Notes under the pieces: model-generated
What the model saw: only the letters and a program-made list of their open reading frames with translations
Told to the model about the DNA's origin: nothing
The model's database searches: none
Program-made: the position numbers and the translations under genes
In this document: piece after piece, positions 11,107-21,640 of the stretch
How the letters are laid out: each line of letters opens with the position of its first letter
Position numbering within the stretch: the first letter of the stretch is position 1
From: Callorhinus ursinus
Lineage: Eukaryota; Chordata; Mammalia; Carnivora; Otariidae
Direction: 5' to 3'
Length of the DNA: 64,000 bases
NCBI RefSeq assembly: GCF_003265705.1
Contig: NW_020312788.1
Coordinates: forward strand, 2,424,405 to 2,488,404

Positions 11107-12819
11107 AATTTAGTGTAAGTTAAAATTTTGAGAAAACCATATGAGAATGATAATAGATAAGTGCTAACAGAAGTCACTAAAGGTCTTAACTGGGGCAAAG
11201 TGGGCACAGATTTTCTGAGCCACGTGGGTTTCCCGAAAGCCACCTCCACTAAGTCTCAGAGCATGGAGGGGCAGCCTTCCTTGTCAAAGCCCCAGCTTCC
11301 TGCTCCGGACGGGGAGACGGGAACGGGCAGCACTTGTCCTTGGTGGCACCAGCTGCTGCCCCCTGCCCCTTCAGGTTGGCACTGCTCCCTGGGAGAAGGG
11401 GTGCTCCCTGGGAGTACTGAGGGGGAGTGAGGCCAGGGAAAAGCAGGGCTCCCTCTCTGGGACGGGCTGTTCACAGTGCTCACGCCAGAGACACGTGAAC
11501 AGTAAGTAAGCAGCTCATGTGAATAGTAAGCAGCTATCTCAATTCATTTGTCGTCATGGGTGGGGCGATCCTGAGAGGGTAGAGGGGTCAACTTAAACAC
11601 ATGTCATTAGCACATGTGATCACTTTTGTCCCTGCTATATGGGTGTGCTGGTATGTTTGGAGCTATTGTTGTCAACTATGAAACCAGCCTGGCCTCTGCA
11701 CTCACCTTCTGTTACTTACTTCTTTCATAGTTTTGTGAGAAAATGTGTTTTGCGAGATATGAGAGAGCTTCTGGAAACCATGGGTACAACACCCACACGA
11801 TCTTATCTTGAGGGTCAGGGGGAAATGGACAAGGGAGTGGAGGAAGGGAGGGAAGGGGGAACGTCGCAGGGAGAGTGGATGGCTGGGGAAGGGAGCCGGA
11901 GAGGAGCGAGACCAGAGTCCCGCTCCCCAGAGGCATTACCCGTGTCTGTATCTTACGTGAAGGCCAGGCCTTGCACAAACTCAGCCTGACCTTTAATACC
12001 ACCGCATTTCTGGGATTAAATGTTACACTAATAAAAAGAGAGCCACAAGACAAATAGTCATGCCTTCAAACATGGGAGAGAGAAGTGCCTGTGCAAAGCT
12101 CAGGGCCTGACACTTGAAAGCTCCTTCCCCCTGCCCTTGCCAGGAAGGGAATTTACCTGCTGTGACCTATTTGCTGGCAAAGTCAGAGCAGGTGCATATT
12201 CAAACAGTTCACCGAATAAGGAAGCAATATAAACCCTTTGCCTTGGAGAGAGGGAAGGCGCAATGCAGCAAACCCGGAGCCCTCCTGCTCGGACTCCAGG
12301 GGCCCACCTCTCGGCGAGGGCAAGCAAGCCTCAGGAGCTGGAGAGCCAAGGGTTCTTCTGCAGAAACCCCCACTGCAAACACATCAAGGTTGTGGCCCCA
12401 GGGACAGTGGTTTTATTGGTAAAACTCATCTTTGCATACTTAAAAGACAGTATACAGAGTGTGTGTGTGTTGGGGGAAGGGCGGAGTTCAACTAAAAAGC
12501 AAAACAATCATTTTGCTGAAAGGACAAGATACTCTAACTGTTCTTACTAGTTAGAGTGTTTCATCGTGCTCATCCATTCACCCTCAACTACTTCTTTCCA
12601 TAGAGAACAGAGTGCTTACAGTCAACAAGCTGGATGTGAGGCTCCTCCTCCCACAGACAGAATAGCCACAGCCACACCTTAAATCGTAGAGGAAGCTTCC
12701 CTGGGTAGACAGGGCCTAGCACCCTGTCAGGGGATTTAAGTGGCATTCGGGTGGCGTCCAAAGCAGCTTCCATTCACAGACGTCACAGATGCTGATGAGA
12801 CCAGCGCTACATCCTCAGG
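11107..12819. other. Unique, partly GC-rich sequence, no gene seen
   Basis: The GC-rich part 11260-11470 and the part 11790-12420 open overlapping frames on both strands (for example 11639-11989 plus, 11712-12053 minus, 12114-12422 plus). No product is recognisable and the frames contradict each other. CpG density looks too low for a CpG island by eye. Confidence 0.4.
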
Positions 12820-12965
12820 GGAAAGGTGGGCAAGGGACATGAACAAGACAGCTCACAAAAGAAATTCAAACACAAATGGCTTATGACAGTGGATGAAATG
12901 TTCCACCGTGCTTATAATCCAATACATACCACATTAAAACAAGAGATATGTATGCTAAGTTTGGG
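12820..12965 (+). repeat. Ancient LINE-1 ORF2 fragment
   Basis: 'gcaagggacatgaacaagac', 'agctcacaaaagaaattcaa' and 'acacaaatggcttatgacag' match the L1 ORF2 segment that normally reads 'gcaaaggacatgaacagac', 'attcacaaaagaagaaat'. It is diverged and frameshifted. Confidence 0.6.
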
Positions 12966-13254
12966 GGCTGATGTGTCATGGCATCTGCAGCTTACTTGCA
13001 GATGATTTGGCAAATCTAAGAGAAATGCAATGTGTGTAAAGAAATGTAATGGGTCTTGCAGGTGCTAACAGCTGATGGATGCAGGTGAGTATATGAGTAT
13101 TCACTGTATTTTTTCAGATGTGCTATGGGTTCGAACACATTCAAACTAATACATTTATTAAAAGAGATAACATTTAAACTATCAGATCACCAAATATGTA
13201 TAAAAAAGAAGACAAACCACTGTGTTTCCAAACCTAAAGTGAAACCACATTCAC
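12966..13254. other. Linker with L1M-like tail piece
   Basis: 'gatgcaggtgagtatatgag' and 'acatttattaaaagagat' (about 13077-13168) resemble an L1M 3' end. The rest is unassigned. Confidence 0.35.
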
Positions 13255-13950
13255 ATGTGGCCAGTCAGAGCGTAAGTTGGTGAAATCTTTCTAGAAAATC
13301 TGGCTATACTCATAGAGAATATTTTTTAATTAGATTTTTATTTATTTGAGAGAGAGAAAACAAGCAGTGGGGCGGGGCAGAGACAGAGAAGCAGACTCCC
13401 TGCTGAGCAGGGATACTGAAGCAGGGCTCAATCCCAGGACCCTGGGATCATGACCTGAGCTGAAGGCAGACGCTTAACTGATTGAGCACCCAGGCACCCC
13501 TAAAGTATATTTTTAAATGATTCTTTATCCTCATAAATTTGCTCTTGTAATTATCTATCTTTATCTTTAAATAAATAAGTTATCAACAAATTTAAGTTCA
13601 GGAATGCCCATGTACTACTGTTTTTATTGGCAAAAAAACCTCTCACAAATAAATGGTTAAAAATGCATCTCTCTATGGTGGAATGTTATTCATACGTTAA
13701 AATTCTGTCTTCTATCTAATGACATTGGAAAATCCTCACAATGTGATGAAAAGTGAAAAAAATCATTAAAATTATATGCAGTATGATCCCTAATTTTCAT
13801 ATATATACATTTTATGCATTCATGTATAGTAGAGGATTAAAAGAAAATATTCAAAAGTATTCACATTGGCTACTTCTGATTCCAGGATTTAAAATAAAAC
13901 ATTTTCTATATTTTACAAATACATGTATTATTGTCATTATTAGAAAAAAC
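13255..13950 (+). repeat. Ancient LINE-1 (L1M-type), split by a SINE
   Basis: The left part (13255-13328) carries the 'gagcgtaagttggtgaaatc' ORF2 segment. The right part (13501-13950) carries 'tttttattggcaaaaaaacc', 'aaataaatggttaaaaatgc', 'gatgaaaagtgaaaaaaatc', 'gcagtatgatccctaatttt' and a tail near 'attattgtcattattagaaa'. A Can-SINE interrupts it at 13329-13500, so the L1 is older than that SINE. Confidence 0.65.
13329..13500 (-). mobile_element. Can-SINE inside the L1M remnant
   Basis: The head on the minus strand is 'ggggtgcctgggtgctcaat' and the body contains 'caggtcatgatcccagggtc'. The GA-rich and A-rich end is seen as 'attagatttttatttatttg'. Diverged duplications 'aatattttttaatta' and 'agtatatttttaaatga' flank it. 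Confidence 0.9.
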
Positions 13951-14654
13951 ACTTAAAAGTTGTTTAAGTGTTTAAGAAAATATCCTTTCAAGTTAGTTCA
14001 AAAACATCTATTTATGTTCCACTGTCAGAGGGGGGAAGAGATACAACTGAATCTTCAATGTCAAGGCTGGACACCGTTAGCAATGCCCAAGGGATACAGA
14101 CGGCGTAGAACGTGGATGTGAGCCACAGCTGTTGGTGTTAGGGTTCTGTCCCTATGAGTTAGGATCCTTAGCATGGCATTCTGATGGTACTGAAAAAACA
14201 AATTTAAGAAGAAAAATCCCAGGAGGCCAGAAGGGCCTCAGATTATTGTGGCTCAGTTCTTAGACTGAGATCATGCTTGGAACATGATGGTGGAGAGGTG
14301 AGCTTCCATGTGCACATCTGTCCTGGGGCCCCCAATGTTAAGGTGATTCAGAGTCTGGGGTGAAGCATATAAAACCTGCTCTACAAATACCTTTTTTTTT
14401 TTTTTTTAAAACAAATACTTTTGGTTAATGGATAAACATGCATATGATTTCTGGAGTATGCATATTCCAGGGTTTGGATAATGGATAACATCGATTGAGA
14501 ATGCTCAAAATCAGCTCTGAATTGGGATGGTGTTTTTCAAAGTAAAACTAATCCTCCGTAATCTGTAGAATTCAGAAACCTGGTTTCTCTGCTTCCCACC
14601 GTGTGTTGTGTACTTCAAGGAGCCCACTCTACAGGCCAGCTGGTTCCCAGTCTG
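13951..14654. other. Unique sequence, no gene seen
   Basis: It contains a T-run (14393-14407). No family recognised. Confidence 0.4.
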
Positions 14655-14812
14655 ACTGCTTCTGGAATTCCCTGGGGAGCATTAAGCGTACTGATGGCTG
14701 TGTGCAGCCTCCAGAGACTAATCTCAATGGTTTGGGGTACAGCTTGGGAGCTGGAATCTTTAACAGGTTCCCGGATGACTTCAATGTGCTGGCAAGTTTG
14801 GGAACCAATTCG
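14655..14812 (+). repeat. hAT-Charlie MITE (MER20-like), diverged
   Basis: 'ctctagaattccctggggag' is approximated by 'ttctggaattccctggggag', followed by 'tttggggtacagcttgggag', 'ctttaacaggttcccggatg', 'acttcaatgtgctggcaagt' and 'tgggaacc'. This is the same order as the copy at 45424 (gcttgttaaaaca, gtctggggtgggg, taacaagttcccaggtgatg). The family name is tentative. Confidence 0.5.
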
Positions 14813-15327
14813 GGAGGCTTTTTTTTTTTTTTCTTTTGTTCTCTGTTTCCCTTCTGTACTCATTTTTTAAAAATCCACAAACAATTCTGATAACTTTTTA
14901 CTGATCCATTTCTGTCAGTAGACGTGATGATTATGGGTTATTTGTGATTATGTGGGGATGGATATTTACCAGGCCATGCATGAAATGTTGTAAATTTTGT
15001 TCTCCCCCCCTCCACGTTAATGAGGACAATAGAGTCCTGAGCATAAAAATTCCCCATGTTTGAGGTTTCAGAGATACTTGAGGACCTCACTCTTTGTAGC
15101 TCCTTGCTTGCTTCAAAGGTTATGTTTCACCTCCCAGGATTTTGTAGGAATTGTCCTTTGAAGAGAGCATGAGTGTGTACACTCATTCAGACAATAAATA
15201 GAGTCCAATGCAGAGGCGGCGAAGTGTCTATATGGATGGATGAAAAAGCTTTGCCAAAGTCAAAAAAGTCAATGGTGCCTTTATCCTTGCCCACATAGAA
15301 TTCATATAAAAAATGATTCCCAATCAC
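14813..15327. other. Unique sequence with T-run
   Basis: A T-run at 14819-14832 is followed by unassigned sequence. Nothing coding recognised. Confidence 0.4.
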
Positions 15328-15340
15328 AAAACTATGTAAA

Positions 15341-15536
15341 GGGGCACCTGGGTGGCTCAGTAGTTAAGCAACTGCCTTCGGCTCAGGTCATGATCCCAGG
15401 GTCCTAGGTTCGAGCTCCACGTCAGGCTCCCTGCTTGGTGGGGAGCCTGCTTCTCCTTCTCTCACTCCCCCTGCTTGTGTTCCCTCTCTCGCTGTCTCTC
15501 TCTCTGTCAAATAAATAAATAAAATCTTAAAAAAAA
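15341..15536 (+). mobile_element. Can-SINE, near full length
   Basis: It starts 'ggggcacctgggtggctcag', has the tRNA-type B-box-like 'ggttcgagctcc' and the 'gctcaggtcatgatcccagg' body, then a (CT)n run and 'ataaataaataaaatctta' tail. Target-site duplications 'aaactatgtaa' lie at 15329-15339 and 15536-15546. Its right duplication directly abuts the L1 at 15553. Confidence 0.95.
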
Positions 15537-15552
15537 AACTATGTAAGAAAAT

Positions 15553-16162
15553 TCCTATTGTGGACATTGCTGCTATCAAAAGGAATGAAATCTTGTCATT
15601 TGCAATGACATGGATGGAACTGGAGGATATTATGCTGAGCGAAATAAGTCAATCAGAGAAAGACATGTATCATATGACCTCACTGATATGAGGAATTCTT
15701 AATCTCAGGAAACAAACTGAGGCTTGCTGGAGTGGTGGGGGGTGGGAGGGATGGGGTGGCTGGGTGATAGACATTGGGGAGGGTATGGGCTATGGTGAGC
15801 GCTGTGAATTGTGTAAGACTGTTGAATCACAGATCTGTACTTCTGAAACAAATAATAAATTATATGTTAAAAAAAGATGAAGTAGGAAGGGTAAAATGAA
15901 GGGGGGGAAATCGGAGGGGGAGATGAACCGTGAGAGACTATGGACTCTGAGAAACAAACTGAGGGTTCGGGGGGGGGGGGGATGGGTTAGCCTGGTGATG
16001 GGTAGTATAGAGGGCACTTATTGAATGGAGCACTGGGTGTTGTACGCAAACAATGAATCATGGAACACTACATCAAAAACTAATGATGTAATGTATGGTG
16101 ATTAACATACCATAATAAAATTTTTAAAAAAGATACAAAAGAAATTATAGTTAAAAAAAAAA
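15553..16162 (+). mobile_element. Young LINE-1 with a 22-bp 5' inversion
   Basis: Bases 15555-15576 are the reverse complement of an ORF2 segment (atagcagc..tgtccacaatag, present forward at 8220-8241). From 15577 the L1 runs forward ('caaaaggaatgaaatcttg') through the ORF2 stop (15689-15691), 3' UTR part 1, a short A-run (15869-15875), part 2 and the A-rich tail. An 8-bp duplication 'aagaaaat' (15545-15552, 16163-16170) is likely but A-rich. Part 2 contains a G-run (about 15969-15981). Confidence 0.85.
15577..15691 (+). pseudogene. LINE-1 ORF2 C-terminal scrap
   Basis: The frame reads KRNEILSFAMTWMELEDIML then SEISQSEKDMYHMTSLI and stop. Only the last 38 or so residues of ORF2p are present, so it has no catalytic region. 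Confidence 0.8.
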
Positions 16163-16222
16163 AAGAAAATGTAGATGTAAGAGGTTAGACCTATTTGGTG
16201 ATAAAAAATTTTTTTAAAATCA

Positions 16223-16420
16223 GGGCGCCTGGGTGGCTCAGTCGTTAAGCGTTTGCCTTTGGCTCAGGTCATGATCCCAGGGTCCTGGGATGGAGTCCCA
16301 CATCAGGCTCCCTGCTTGGCAGGAAGCCTGCTTCTCCCTCTCCCACTCCCCCTGCTTGTGTTCCTGCTCTCGCTATCTCTCTCTCTGTCAAATAAATAAA
16401 TAAAATCTTAAAAAAAAAGA
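16223..16420 (+). mobile_element. Can-SINE, near full length
   Basis: It starts 'gggcgcctgggtggctcag' and continues with the 'ttggctcaggtcatgatccc' body, a CT-rich run and an 'aataaataaataaaatctta' tail. Duplications of the form 'tttttaaaatcag' (about 16210-16223) and 'tttttaaaaatcag' (16422-16435) flank it. Confidence 0.95.
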
Positions 16421-16435
16421 ATTTTTAAAAATCAG

Positions 16436-17194
16436 TTCTTAGTCCTAATTTTCTTAGACAATAAATAGGATATGTGGAATTCAAAAAAAAAGAAAATTCA
16501 TAAAAATGCCTTTTCTTTTTTGGCACTGGGAATCAGTTAATTATTGCTGAACCAAAAATATTTTTTAAAATGTTTATGGTCCTGCTTGTGTCCTAAGCAC
16601 ACACTTCATCAGCCCGTTAAGGCATCTAGCATGGAGTGTCCTTGGTGACTGTAATTCGTCACCCGGTTATGATGACTTGGGTCACCTAACATCCATGCTG
16701 CTAAAGAGAACAGGTTCACTATAGATTTTACTTAATAAAAATATTCTCCTTTCAATTCAGTCAATATCCTCAAGTTGCCTAAGATATATCACTGGGCTTT
16801 TTATGTTTCAAACACCCAAAGAGACTGGATAAAGGGGGATTTTCATATTAATTTTTGAGAAGCCACTCTTACAAGTCTCCAGCTAGTAATGCATGGTCTC
16901 CTCACCTTCCTTGAGTTGCCCTCCCGGTAGAATGGCAAGTACCAATGGGGACACAGAGCTGCCGTTTCATGACCCTACTTCTCTTACTGGGAGGTCAGGA
17001 CTGGCCTTAAGTAGTGTGAGACAAAGACGAACTATGCCCTCCTCACCTAAGATATAAACGGGAAAATCAGTCCACCTGGAAAGGTAACCAAAGTCCCAAA
17101 TAAGCAACCATACCGAGGAGACAGGCGTCCAACTTCTCTGTAGCAGTGATGCTAAGAGGTTTCAGGGACACTCATACCTGTCAGAATCACCAAC
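16436..17194. other. Unique sequence, no gene seen
   Basis: AT-rich then mixed sequence. No repeat or exon recognised. Confidence 0.4.
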
Positions 17195-17600
17195 CTGCTT
17201 TAAACCTACTCATCACCACCCACTGCAATTAGAATAAAATCCCAAACACCTCCCAAGGCCCACAAAAGTGCCTAATCTGGACCTCTCCTACCCCTCCAAA
17301 CTCAACTTCTACCCCTCTTCCTCATGTTCATCAAACTTCTTTCTGTTCCAGGAAGAGGCCATGGCCGTTCCCGCCTCAGGGTGTCGGCACCAGAGGTTTC
17401 CTGTGCCTCCTCTTCCTAGAACTGATCCTGGGAGGTGTGTCGATCTCATTTTAGAAATTTTCCCATGATCCCATTGCTTCCTACTTTAAAGCACGAGCTC
17501 TAAGAGTGCAATGATCATGTGCATTTCACCTGCTTTGGATCTGCCAAGGCACTTATGAATTGCACAGTACACTAGGTGTTGATGATGGGGAATGCCTGAT
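17195..17600 (+). repeat. LINE/L2, ORF2 end and 3' UTR remnant
   Basis: 'gaataaaatcccaaacacct', 'aaggcccacaaaagtgccta', 'ctcctacccctccaaactca', 'gttcccgcctcagggtgtcg' and 'cttcctagaactgatcctgg' follow the L2 ORF2 end. The 3' UTR-like 'aaagcacgagctctaagagt' follows. It is frame-broken and non-coding. Confidence 0.65.
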
Positions 17601-18734
17601 CGGTTCCCATTCCAATAAAACTGGCAGCAGGCATGGCCCTTGCTTCAGCAGCCTAGAGCATCCCTGCTGGATACACTGATTTACAAGCACAGACAAAACA
17701 GGACTGCTCCTCACACTTGCCTTGCAGTATGCATACGCATAGGCATAACTTTGCAGGGCACTGTGTCTTGATAATTGTTTTTGGCCTATTTACTGCTAAG
17801 ACTTTAGTTTTAGCAAAAGCATTAGATACGCAACAGAGAAAAGAATGAGAACATCAGGCCCCTGGAAATAAAATTATTAGAATGTTAGGCAATAAAGGGA
17901 ATGAAAGCTCACTTTGAGGCTAATACAAAGTGACTCTGGAAGCTGTTTCAAGTGAACACCATACCAGGCAGAACTGAAGCAAACTGCAACATCAATGAAA
18001 TGCTAACGCTATGCATTTTTATCATTATCCACTGTGATTTGTTTTTCTCCCTGCAGAGTAAGACAAATGACAGTCAAGTCGAAGCTCACATTTTTTCCCT
18101 TAAACCTCTGACTGAAGTTGGGCCCTCAAACAAAACTGTGGAGCTGCCAAGCATGTGCTCATCCTTTGAAATAAATACAGTGCTGAAATGGATGTTTTCA
18201 GATGCCAACTGTAGAACATTGGGACTGCTATGTCATTTACATACACCTGCCCCAAGTTGCTGATGCTCAGAACACTCCCGCTCTGCCTCCCCGGCTTCTT
18301 GCGGCACAGTCACGTCCGTGGTCTTCGGATACAGATGGGGACATCCCTTTAAAGCGTGGCAGCCTGAGCTGGGGGCTGTGGTCCCGAAATCACAGTTTTC
18401 CTTATTTCTATATAAACTTTGGTTTCATTACCACCTTACTCTAATGAACCAAATAAGCACAGTCAAAATCATGCTTATGATTCTCCTCTTTGGTTTTCAA
18501 GCTAAGTTTATTTCGTTTTGTTTTGAAGTGCCCCTACCCATACATATCATTGCCTGCTTGGCACCTCCTCTTGGATATTTAGGAGGCACGTCCAAAACCA
18601 GATTCCTATTTTCCCCTTCAAACCTATTCCTATTGTAAATGACACCACTACCACCACTATGCCTATTATTAGCCATCATAGCTCCAGAGATAGAAAATTG
18701 TTTTCATCTCCAAACCTCGCAGACGAGGTTAGGG
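17601..18734. other. Unique sequence, no gene supported
   Basis: A good splice-acceptor-like tract (tttgtttttctccctgcag) ends near 18057. The following frame stays open to 18263, but no matching donor or recognised protein was found. The overlapping frame at 18318-18638 has no motif. Confidence 0.4.
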
Positions 18735-18832
18735 CAAGTAGGTTATTCAGCCAGTCACACAGACAGAGTGACCGAGCCAGGATTTGAACACACACGGGGT
18801 TTACCCAGAGCCCACTCTGCTAACTAACTGCC
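18735..18832 (+). repeat. MIR SINE, 3' half
   Basis: 'agggcaagtaggttattcag', 'gagccaggatttgaacacac' and 'agagcccactctgctaacta' follow the MIR order (gtcacacagctagtaag, agccgggatttgaaccc, agagcccgtgctcttaac). Confidence 0.7.
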
Positions 18833-18879
18833 ATCTACTTACCTCAGTTAACGGCTTTAGCCCTCACCGGGTAACCGAA

Positions 18880-19545
18880 GTCAAAACCGTGGTATCACCC
18901 TTTTGTTATCAGGCTCCCATCTCCTTTCTCCATCCCTCACTAGCCAATGTGCCTACATGCTCTATCTATCTCCCAAATTCCACGGGAACCCAGTTCTTTC
19001 TACCACTTCTGCTACTACCCTCTTTGAAACCACCATCAACTCCTGTATAGGCAGTTGCTGTAACACGCTTCCAACCGGTCCCCAGGCACACCTTACTGCA
19101 AGATGACCACAAACAAAAACACAATGTGAGCAATGAAGTCCTGTGGCAGTACTTGGTCAGGAGGTGGTCATCCAGATAATCCAGAATATTTATACTTAAA
19201 GAACGTGGACTATTACTGTGAACAATTTCGAAACACTTTCTCAATTCCTAAGTAGGTGCACAAGCCCTCAGAGGTCAAGCTGACCCTGACTCATTCTTCA
19301 GATGGCAGCATCAAATTCGTCCCTTGGGGATTTATTCTGTGACCCTCAGAGTAGGTCAGATCCTCACAGCAGCCCATATATCTTCATGATTCCAACGTAA
19401 CAGTATGATTGACCTCTGCCTCTCTAGATTGAAAGCTTCATAAGGGTAGGGACTGAAATATTTGCTTTTTCCTTACTGGTCTCAATTGCTTAGCAGAGTG
19501 TTTGGCAAATACTAAGTCTGCAAGTATTTGTAGGATAAGTAGAAT
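18880..19545 (+). repeat. LINE/L2 long remnant, ORF2 end and 3' UTR
   Basis: 'cttccaaccggtccccaggc' and 'gcagttgctgtaacacgc' match the L2 ORF2 segment. The last part has 'ctagattgaaagcttcataa', 'gggtagggactgaaatattt', 'cttagcagagtgtttggcaa' and 'atactaagtctgcaagtatt', the L2 3' end order. No frame is intact. Confidence 0.6.
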
Positions 19546-20369
19546 TTTTCCATAATTAGAATGGCTTTAATATTTTCTAATTCTGAAGATAAAATGTATC
19601 ATCTAGAAATTTCAAGCTATCTAGGAGAAGTTAAGAAAGTAAAGTCAATTCCTTCCCATTTTTTCTTCAAACTGTGCTTGGTCAATATTTATTTTTACCT
19701 GTTGTGAACCAACTTTGCATGGTTTAAACAATGTGTAGGTGACTGAAAGTCCATGGGATTTTCCCTCATTAGGCATCAAATATGCATAAATCCTGAAAAA
19801 GAACACAAGACTAATCTTTCTCTCACTCTTTTTTCTTTTCTTTTGCCAAACTGAACTTTCCAGGATCAGGTCTTTATTGGACCTGGAGAGTTAAAGAACA
19901 TCCCTCTAAATGTTGGCTCTTCCAATTTCCTCTCTTCTCCCACATTCCTTCCCATCTCTTCCTATCTTGCAAGACAGTGGAGTCAGTTGCATTCTATACT
20001 ATAAAATTGAGGATTCAACTATTAGTGCTTAGCAAAAATAAAATTAAGTAAAAATTAAATAAACAAAATTAATAATAGTGATAGAAAAGAAAAAATAATT
20101 TAAACAATGTGGGAGAATGCATCTGCCATTTTCTTAACTTGCTTGAATTAGAGGACATGAATTTTCTGGACCCTTGGATATTCTCCGTTCTTACCTTACT
20201 TGCCTTTCATAGTGAGCCCATCTTGTTGCATGCATGTAAATTTAGGAAAATATACTAAATTTTTACCATATGACCTAACCTTGGAACCTATTTTCTGAGT
20301 AACATTCTATTCCATTTCATATTGCATTCTTTGCTGTTTTGCTTCCCTCTCTGCTTTTGAGCAAAAGGA
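19546..20369. other. Unique AT-rich sequence
   Basis: No repeat family recognised. It contains an A/T-rich patch at 20030-20105. Confidence 0.4.
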
Positions 20370-20489
20370 AAGAGGCCTGTCCTTCTTCCCATTTACCACC
20401 TCTTTATTCCTTGAGGTCCAGCCCAAATATCACTTCCTCAGGAGAACCATCCTTGCATCCTTGATCAGAATTAATCAAAACTTCTACTG
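20370..20489 (+). repeat. LINE/L2 ORF2-end fragment
   Basis: 'gaggtccagcccaaatatca', 'cttcctcaggagaaccatcc' and 'ttgcatccttgatcag' follow the L2 pattern (agacccagctcaaatgtcacctcc, gggaagccttccctga). Confidence 0.55.
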
Positions 20490-20549
20490 GTGTAATGCAT
20501 GGTGATTAACATAACATAAAAAAAAAAGAAAACTAAAAAACAACAACAA
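20490..20549 (+). mobile_element. Extremely 5'-truncated LINE-1 insertion (about 30 bp plus A-tail)
   Basis: Only the last L1 bases remain ('gtgtaatgcatggtgattaa' plus 'cataacat', 20490-20517), followed by an A-rich tail to 20549. The 13-bp sequence 'aaaacttctactg' flanks it at 20477-20489 and 20550-20562. The matching end in the full copy is at about 8865-8890. Confidence 0.9.
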
Positions 20550-20562
20550 AAAACTTCTACTG

Positions 20563-21319
20563 AGCCCCCATGGCAAAACTATGAACCTCTGTTGACTCTT
20601 GTTGGCCACCCACTGTGGGTTTCAGCCAGTTGTCCAATACCAGAACGAAGCATGCGCTCCTTGTGGCAGGGGTATCATATGTATTTTCATATCCCTGGTG
20701 GTCAGCCCTGAGCCTGGGTAAGTTTTTGATAATTTATGCTTGGTTAGAAACAGAACCTTATGAAATTTTCCTTGACCCATAACCTATTAAAACATCTGAG
20801 ATGCAAATTCTAAGTTAAAATGTTCTGTTCTATGCTTACTTTGAAGTCCATCCCTCAATGGGGAGTGTTTGTTTAATTTAATATATTCAAGTTCTATTCT
20901 GGGGAACGGTAGTTAACATTAAGCCAGAGTTTAAAACTTACTGTACTTCTAAACTTCCCCAGTCTTAGCAGAGCACACCTGTTAGGGTGTTAAAATACTG
21001 GTTACATAACAAAGGACAATTTAGATGCATTGCCAAGAACAAAAAGTAGCTATTTTCCGTTTGGTTCCTGATAAATTGCCATTGTTTATTGTTTAATAAT
21101 CATCACCATCTGCCATTTAAATTTTTCACACCATCTGTCAATATGGCATCTGAGTAAAGCAGATTCATGCCTCTTTTTGTTGGTCAGCTATAATGAGCCC
21201 CACACAAATGACCTAGTGGAAGTCATCCGACTTCCACACTCAACTTCCTTAAGTCAAACAATTCATAATCTGAGTCTCTCATCCTGTCTATAAAATAGAA
21301 CTAAATTTCATATTTTGGT
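20563..21319. other. Unique sequence; possible conserved element inside
   Basis: No repeat recognised. 21010-21150 is AT-rich with homeodomain-like TAAT sites and two 'caccatctg' E-box-like sites. Confidence 0.35.
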
Positions 21320-21640
21320 TTTTAATTTTTATTACTGAAAACTTCAAATAGATACACCAGGAAAAATACAATAGTATAAAGATCCCACCACATATATGCA
21401 CACTCATCAGCAGTTACATCAATGATCAACTCAAGGTCAGTGTGTTTTCATCCATATATCCCTCCCCCGCCCCGACCCATCCTGACTTATCTTGAAACTA
21501 ATCTCAGACACCATATTATTTAATCTATAAGTATTTCAAACTCTTTAAGAAAACCTAACCACAATGCCATTATCACACCTAAAGACACTTAAAGACATTA
21601 GCGATAATTCACATTCACATGTTAAGTCTATTTTGCTCCT
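21320..21640. repeat. Old mammalian LINE-derived repeat
   Basis: 'tgaaaacttcaaatagatac', 'acaatagtataaagatccca', 'gaaactaatctcagacacca', 'taatctataagtatttcaaa' and 'cacaatgccattatcacacc' match a familiar mammalian interspersed consensus (aatagtataatgaac.., cagacatcatatcatttcat, ataccattatcacacc) that I believe is L1-derived. Orientation and exact family are not resolved. Confidence 0.5.

Noticed and set aside
11260..11470. Possible CpG island promoter
   Set aside because: The patch is GC-rich but short and has few CpG dinucleotides by eye.
15341..15420. tRNA-like A and B box sequence
   Set aside because: It belongs to a Can-SINE head derived from tRNA-Lys; there is no cloverleaf-forming functional tRNA gene here. 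The same applies to the other SINE heads.
18057..18263. Possible exon after a good acceptor tract
   Set aside because: The frame has no recognised protein and no donor site in a sensible position.
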